Source of the DNA: JBHGXV01 sp041920505
Lineage (GTDB): Bacteria; Bacillota; Bacilli; Brevibacillales; Brevibacillaceae
DNA length: 18,320 nucleotides
NCBI GenBank assembly: GCA_041920505.1
Contig: JBHGXV010000018.1
Span: forward strand, 1-18,320
Direction of reading: 5' to 3'
In this document: positions 14,465 to 18,320 of the stretch, one piece after another
Numbering within the stretch: position 1 is the first letter of the stretch
Layout of the letters: each line of letters opens with the position of its first letter
The notes under the pieces: model-generated
What the model saw: the letters and a program-made list of their open reading frames with translations, nothing else
Databases searched by the model: none
What the model was told of the DNA's origin: nothing
Translations under genes and position numbers: made by a program

Positions 14465-16282
14465 ATGGATCGTCGTGAAAGACAGAAAAAAATTCGCAAC
14501 TTCTCTATTATTGCCCATATTGACCACGGGAAGTCGACGCTTGCCGACCGCATCCTGGAGTTGACAGGGGCGCTCTCCGCACGCGAGATGGAAGCCCAGT
14601 TTCTCGACACCATGGAGTTGGAAAAAGAGCGCGGCATCACGATCAAGCTGAATGCCGTCCGCCTGAACTATAAAGCCAAAGACGGGGAAGAGTACATTCT
14701 TCACCTGATCGACACCCCGGGACACGTCGACTTTACCTACGAGGTGTCGCGCAGCCTGGCCGCGTGCGAAGGCGCCTTGCTGGTCGTCGACGCGGCGCAG
14801 GGCATCGAGGCGCAAACCCTGGCCAACGTTTACCTGGCCCTGGACAACAACCTGGAGATTATTCCGGTCATCAACAAGATTGACTTGCCGAGCGCCGAGC
14901 CGGAGCGCGTCATGCAGGAAGTGGAAGACGTGATCGGACTGGACTGCAGCGAGGCGTGCCTCACCTCCGCCAAGGCGGGCATCGGGATCGAGGACGTGCT
15001 GGAAGCGGTGGTGAAGAAAGTTCCGGCACCGTCTGGCGACCCGGATGCGCCGCTGCAGGCCCTGATTTTCGACTCGTACTTCGACCCGTACCGAGGCGTC
15101 ATAGCTTCCGTGCGGGTGGTGAACGGCACCCTGCGCAAAGGCATGAAGATCAAGATGATGGCGACCAACAAGACGTTCGAGGTGACCGAAGTGGGCACCT
15201 CCACGCCGCATCAGACGCCGGTGGAGGAGTTGACGGTGGGCGATGTCGGCTACGTGGCCGCCTCGATCAAAACCGTCGGCGACACCCGCGTCGGGGACAC
15301 GATAACCGACGCCAACCGTCCGGCCGCCGAACCGCTACCGGGGTATCGCCGGATCAACCCGATGGTTTTCTGCGGGATGTACCCGATCGACAGTAGCGAG
15401 TTCAACGACTTGCGCGATGCGCTGGAAAAACTGCAGTTGAACGACGCGTCGCTGCAGTTCGAGCCGGAGACCTCGCAGGCTTTGGGCTTCGGATTCCGTT
15501 GCGGCTTTTTGGGCCTGTTGCACATGGAAATCATCCAGGAGCGGATCGAGCGGGAGTTTAACATCGACCTGATCACCACCGCGCCGAGCGTCATTTACCG
15601 CGTGACCAAGACCAACGGCGAAGTGATCGAGATCGACAACCCGTCGAAGATGCCGGAACCGCAAAAAATCGAACAGATCGAGGAGCCGTACGTCACCGCG
15701 ACGATCATGGTGCCGAAAGACTACGTCGGCGACGTGATGCAGTTGTGCCAGGGCAAACGCGGCGACTTCCTCGACATGCAGTACCTGGGCGAAAACCGCG
15801 TGCAGCTCAAGTACGACATGCCGTTGTCGGAGATCGTCTACGATTTCTTCGACCTCTTGAAGTCGGGCACCAAGGGGTATGCCTCCTTCGACTACGAGAT
15901 GGCCGGGTACAAGCCGTCCAAGCTGGTGAAGATGGACATTCTCTTAAACGGCGAAGTGGTGGACGCGCTCTCCTTTATCGTCCACAAGGACAGCGCCTAC
16001 GCCCGCGGCAAGGTGATTTGCGAAAAGCTGAAAGAACTAATTCCGCGCCAGCAGTTTGAGGTGCCGATTCAGGCCGCGATCGGCCACAAGATCATCGCCC
16101 GCGAGACGATCAGCGCGATGCGCAAAAACGTGCTCGCCAAGTGTTACGGCGGTGACGTGAGCCGGAAGCGCAAACTTTTGGAGAAGCAAAAAGAGGGGAA
16201 AAAGCGCATGAAGGCCGTCGGCTCCGTCGAGGTGCCGCAAGAGGCGTTCATGGCCGTTCTCCGCATGGACGACAAGAAGTAA
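14465..16282 (+). CDS. lepA: Elongation factor 4 (LepA), ribosomal back-translocase GTPase
   Basis: 605 residues, close to the usual 600-612. GTPase motifs: G1 AHIDHGKST at 17-25, switch RGITI at 56-60, G3 DTPGH at 83-87 and G4 NKID at 137-140. Domain II follows (DPYRGVIASVRVVNG), then EF-G-like domains and the LepA-specific C-terminus with GGDVSRKRKLLEKQKEGKK, which separates it from EF-G. LepA acts on the 70S ribosome, remobilising stalled or mis-translocated ribosomes, and helps 30S assembly. ATG 14465 with GGGAGGG about ten bases before gives the standard MDRRERQKKIRNFSIIAHID opening; the frame is open back to 14411 without homology. It has its own promoter and terminator. In B. subtilis it directly follows yqxA; here about 7 kb of peptide genes intervene. 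Confidence 0.98.
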   Translation: MDRRERQKKIRNFSIIAHIDHGKSTLADRILELTGALSAREMEAQFLDTMELEKERGITIKLNAVRLNYKAKDGEEYILHLIDTPGHVDFTYEVSRSLAACEGALLVVDAAQGIEAQTLANVYLALDNNLEIIPVINKIDLPSAEPERVMQEVEDVIGLDCSEACLTSAKAGIGIEDVLEAVVKKVPAPSGDPDAPLQALIFDSYFDPYRGVIASVRVVNGTLRKGMKIKMMATNKTFEVTEVGTSTPHQTPVEELTVGDVGYVAASIKTVGDTRVGDTITDANRPAAEPLPGYRRINPMVFCGMYPIDSSEFNDLRDALEKLQLNDASLQFEPETSQALGFGFRCGFLGLLHMEIIQERIEREFNIDLITTAPSVIYRVTKTNGEVIEIDNPSKMPEPQKIEQIEEPYVTATIMVPKDYVGDVMQLCQGKRGDFLDMQYLGENRVQLKYDMPLSEIVYDFFDLLKSGTKGYASFDYEMAGYKPSKLVKMDILLNGEVVDALSFIVHKDSAYARGKVICEKLKELIPRQQFEVPIQAAIGHKIIARETISAMRKNVLAKCYGGDVSRKRKLLEKQKEGKKRMKAVGSVEVPQEAFMAVLRMDDKK

Positions 16283-16294
16283 ACGACGCAGGCG

Positions 16295-16326
16295 ACCTGA
16301 CGACACTTTCGTTGTCAGGTCCTTTT
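16295..16326 (+). terminator. Intrinsic terminator or attenuator between lepA and hemW
   Basis: ACCTGACGAC (16295-16304) pairs with GTTGTCAGGT (16311-16320) with one G-T pair and a six-base loop, then CCTTTT (16321-16326). It lies only 21 bases before the hemW start and no separate hemW promoter is evident, so it probably lets some transcription through. Confidence 0.7.
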
Positions 16327-16347
16327 CGCATGAAGGAGGACAAACAC

Positions 16348-17493
16348 GTGCCCCCGAGATCGGTCTACATCCACATCCCGTTTTGCACCAACAAGTGCTA
16401 CTACTGCGATTTCAACTCGTTTGTGACCCGCAACCCGCAGATCGTCTGGGACTATCTGGAAGCGCTCAAGCGGGAGATGGCCCTGACATTTGCTGAGGTG
16501 CCGCCTGAGCGGATCGAGACGATCTTTGTCGGCGGGGGAACACCGACGTTTCTCGATCAGGAGCAGATGGGCTTTTTCCTGAAAAGCGTGGAAGATCAGC
16601 TCGGCCCGTATCTGACGGATGACTGCGAGTTTACGATGGAGGCCAACCCCGGGACGGTTGACCGGGAGAAACTTGCGCTGATGCGCGCGGGCGGGGTGAA
16701 TCGGCTCAGCTTCGGCGTCCAGTCGTTCGACAATCGCTTGCTTGAGCGCCTGGGCCGGATTCACAACGTCGATGACGTCTATCAGGGGATCGAGCATGCG
16801 CTTGCGGTCGGACTTGCCAACCTGTCGATCGATCTGATGTTCGGCCTGCCCGAGCAGACGGAGGCCGACTTCGCCGACTCGCTGGCCAAAGCGCTGCAAT
16901 TGCCGATCCAGCACCTCTCCGCCTACAGCCTGAAGGTAGAAGAAAACACGCTGTTTCACACCCTGTACCAGAAAGACCAGTTGCCGCTGCCAAGCGAAGA
17001 GGCGGAACTCGCCATGTACCTTACGCTGATCGACACGCTGGAGGCGCACGGCTTTCGCATGTACGAGATCAGCAATTTCGCTCGGCCGGGCAAGGAGAGC
17101 CGGCACAACAAAACCTACTGGCTCAACAACGAATACTACGGCATCGGCGCCGGAGCGCACGGCTACGTGAACGGCAGGCGTCACGTCAACGCCGGGCCGC
17201 TCGCCGTCTATCTGCAGATGACCAAGGAAGGCTTGCCGCGCGTCGAAGCGTTCGACGTGCCGCGCACAGAAGCGATGGAAGACGAGATGATCCTCGGCCT
17301 CAGGCTGCGCGAAGGCGTGGATCTGGCCCGTTTTGAGCGCCGCTTTGGCACGACGGTGGAGCGGGAGTTCGGGGATGTGGTCGCCGAGGAAAAAGCGAAG
17401 GGGATGCTGGAGGAAGCGGACGGACATCTGCGCCTCACCCGCCGCGCCCTGCCGCTCGGCAACGAAGTGTTTGCCCGTTTTTTGCGGGACTGA
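16348..17493 (+). CDS. hemW: HemW, radical SAM family haem chaperone
   Basis: 381 residues (B. subtilis homolog about 379). The radical SAM cluster motif C-x3-C-x2-C is at Cys13, Cys17 and Cys20 within HIPFCTNKCYYCDF; Phe22 stands where true HemN enzymes have a fourth cysteine, which marks this as HemW rather than coproporphyrinogen dehydrogenase. GGGTPT at 62-67 is the SAM-binding GGE-like segment; RLSFGVQSF and the C-terminal HemN_C region (EDEMILGLRLREGVDL) follow. HemW binds and delivers haem to membrane respiratory enzymes. GTG 16348 lies seven bases after AAGGAGGA (16333-16340); an in-frame ATG at 16330 overlaps that site. It is placed directly after lepA as in other Bacilli, and probably transcribed with it through the partial terminator. 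Confidence 0.95.
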   Translation: MPPRSVYIHIPFCTNKCYYCDFNSFVTRNPQIVWDYLEALKREMALTFAEVPPERIETIFVGGGTPTFLDQEQMGFFLKSVEDQLGPYLTDDCEFTMEANPGTVDREKLALMRAGGVNRLSFGVQSFDNRLLERLGRIHNVDDVYQGIEHALAVGLANLSIDLMFGLPEQTEADFADSLAKALQLPIQHLSAYSLKVEENTLFHTLYQKDQLPLPSEEAELAMYLTLIDTLEAHGFRMYEISNFARPGKESRHNKTYWLNNEYYGIGAGAHGYVNGRRHVNAGPLAVYLQMTKEGLPRVEAFDVPRTEAMEDEMILGLRLREGVDLARFERRFGTTVEREFGDVVAEEKAKGMLEEADGHLRLTRRALPLGNEVFARFLRD

Positions 17494-17648
17494 CGCGGCG
17501 GACATCGGCAGTGCGGCTGTCTCGGACGCGGCTTCGGCCGGACACGGAGCGTGTCGAAGAATATTCACCCGCGACACGTCGTCACAGGTAGGAATCGTTT
17601 TCCGGTCTGGCGAAATCATACTCATCCATGATCAAGGAGGCGGTTGCC

Positions 17649-18152
17649 GTGTTTTTGACAGTGGACAATTTTTTGAAAGCGTGGGAGTATGAATCCGGCG
17701 CGACAGAGCGCATGCTCGGCATGTTGACCGACGAGTCGCTGAAGCAGGAAGTCACTCCACAGGACCGCACTCTCGGCCGGTTGGCGTGGCACATCGTCTG
17801 TACGATTCACGAGATGATGACGCGGGCCGGGCTTCAATTCGACGCGCCGACCGAGGAACTCCCCGTGCCAGCCACGGCCAGGGAGATCGCCGACGGCTAC
17901 CGGCAGGCGAGCGCCGCGTTCGTCGAGGCGCTGAAACGCCAGTGGACCGACGAGACGCTCAAGGAAGTGCGCAATATGTACGGCGAAGAGTGGCCCAACG
18001 GCCTTACCCTGTCCATTCTCATCCAGCACCAGATTCACCATCGCGGCCAGATGACGGTTCTCATGCGCCAGGCCGGGCTGAAGGTTCCCGGCGTCTACGG
18101 CCCGTCGCGCGAAGAGTGGAGCCAATACGGCCTGGAAGCGCCGCGCGTGTGA
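17649..18152 (+). CDS. DinB/YfiT-type putative metal-dependent four-helix protein
   Basis: 167 residues, mostly helical. His48 (LAWHIV), His127 and His131 (QHQIHHRGQ) occupy the places of the three-histidine metal site of the DinB superfamily, and the HxxxHRGQ motif near the C-terminus is the best family marker. Members include bacillithiol transferases and many proteins of unknown role; no substrate can be assigned. GTG 17649 is eight bases after a perfect AAGGAGG (17634-17640), so it is preferred over the ATG at 17628. The 155-base gap from hemW contains overlapping small inverted repeats (GACAC-GTGTC at 17541-17555; CGTGTCG-CGACACG at 17550-17578) but no clear promoter. In many Bacilli hrcA would follow hemW; here this gene and then an IS occupy that place. 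Confidence 0.82.
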   Translation: MFLTVDNFLKAWEYESGATERMLGMLTDESLKQEVTPQDRTLGRLAWHIVCTIHEMMTRAGLQFDAPTEELPVPATAREIADGYRQASAAFVEALKRQWTDETLKEVRNMYGEEWPNGLTLSILIQHQIHHRGQMTVLMRQAGLKVPGVYGPSREEWSQYGLEAPRV

Positions 18153-18193
18153 CAGCATACGTGAGCAGCGAAAAAACATCCCACGGCTTTCAG

Positions 18194-18320
18194 TGGTCAA
18201 GACCCCATTTTGTAGACACTGAAAAAAACCCTAAGCGGCAAGCTGACGTCGGTACTCAACTGGCGTCAGCTTCTTAAGTTTTCGTTGTGGTCGACTTTGA
18301 TTGTAAAATTGGATATATTC
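18194..18320 (-). mobile_element. IS3-family insertion sequence, transposase-3' end (other end outside window)
   Basis: The end begins with TGGTCAAGACCCC at 18194 and continues through TGTAGACACTG, the TG-starting terminal inverted repeat style of IS3/IS150-group elements (on the minus strand GTGTCTAC...GGGGTC). Directly inside lies the 3' end of an IS3-type transposase on the minus strand. The element runs off the window at 18320, so the target duplication and the second end cannot be seen. It lies 41 bases after the DinB gene stop and does not interrupt it. The exact outer boundary could be off by a few bases. Confidence 0.75.
18231..18320 (-). CDS. IS3-family transposase (orfB) C-terminal end, partial
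   Basis: Only the last 29 residues are inside the window, read on the minus strand from the window edge: EYIQFYNQSRPQ, RKLKKLTPVEYR and RQLAA before a TAG stop at 18231-18233. The YN-x2-RPQ...L-x-PVEYR pattern is the conserved C-terminal tail of the DDE integrase domain in IS3/IS150 orfB. The catalytic residues lie outside the window, so whether the transposase is intact cannot be judged. Confidence 0.82.
   Translation of the reverse strand, partial: EYIQFYNQSRPQRKLKKLTPVEYRRQLAA

Noticed and set aside
16330..16350. HemW start at ATG 16330
   Set aside because: This ATG overlaps the Shine-Dalgarno AAGGAGGA that serves GTG 16348, and the added residues are not family-like.
17591..17623. SigG-like promoter before the DinB gene (GGAATC, CATACTC)
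   Set aside because: The -10 looks good, but the spacer is 20 bases and the -35 is incomplete.
18241..18271. AGCTGACG...CGTCAGCT inverted repeat as a terminator or attachment site
   Set aside because: It lies within the conserved transposase coding end and is explained by codons for the C-terminal tail.

Overview
This window is chromosomal core DNA of a spore-forming, fairly GC-rich Bacillota (class Bacilli). The order comEC ... holA - rpsT - gpr - spoIIP - yqxA ... lepA - hemW matches the conserved block around comEC-hrcA of Bacillus subtilis, and gpr and spoIIP are endospore genes. The GC-rich codon use and the ECF sigma/anti-sigma pair next to comEC would suit a Brevibacillus- or Effusibacillus-like genus, but that is inference. 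No rRNA, tRNA or CRISPR array was seen.

Layout. Positions 2-811 hold the 3' end of comEC (DNA uptake channel, metallo-beta-lactamase domain). Positions 879-2440 hold an ECF sigma factor and a translationally coupled membrane anti-sigma factor whose zinc-ligand positions are all substituted, preceded by a plausible autoregulatory ECF promoter. A 257-base gap follows with two strong hairpins, then holA (DNA polymerase III delta). The rpsT gene (ribosomal protein S20) runs on the minus strand and shares a bidirectional terminator with holA. The gpr gene (SASP protease), spoIIP (engulfment/peptidoglycan enzyme) and yqxA (DUF3679) follow as a sporulation cluster.

The usual yqxA-lepA adjacency is broken at about 7.06-14.3 kb by a complete oligopeptide/dipeptide ABC importer in the order ATPase-ATPase-binding protein-permease-permease (oppDFABC type), followed by an M24 Xaa-Pro-type peptidase. 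Together they suggest a peptide uptake and intracellular proline-peptide breakdown module. The conserved block then resumes with lepA (EF4) and hemW (haem chaperone, radical SAM family), each with its own transcription or translation signals.

After hemW there is a DinB/YfiT-type putative metal enzyme, and the window ends inside one end of an IS3-family insertion sequence (3' end of its transposase on the minus strand plus its terminal inverted repeat). The IS lies where hrcA-grpE-dnaK would be expected.

No clearly undescribed defence or mobile system is present. The most unusual items are the zinc-less anti-sigma factor with its long charged outer domain, the inserted peptide-uptake module with its intercistronic RNA structures, and the matched four-cysteine tails of the two transporter ATPases.
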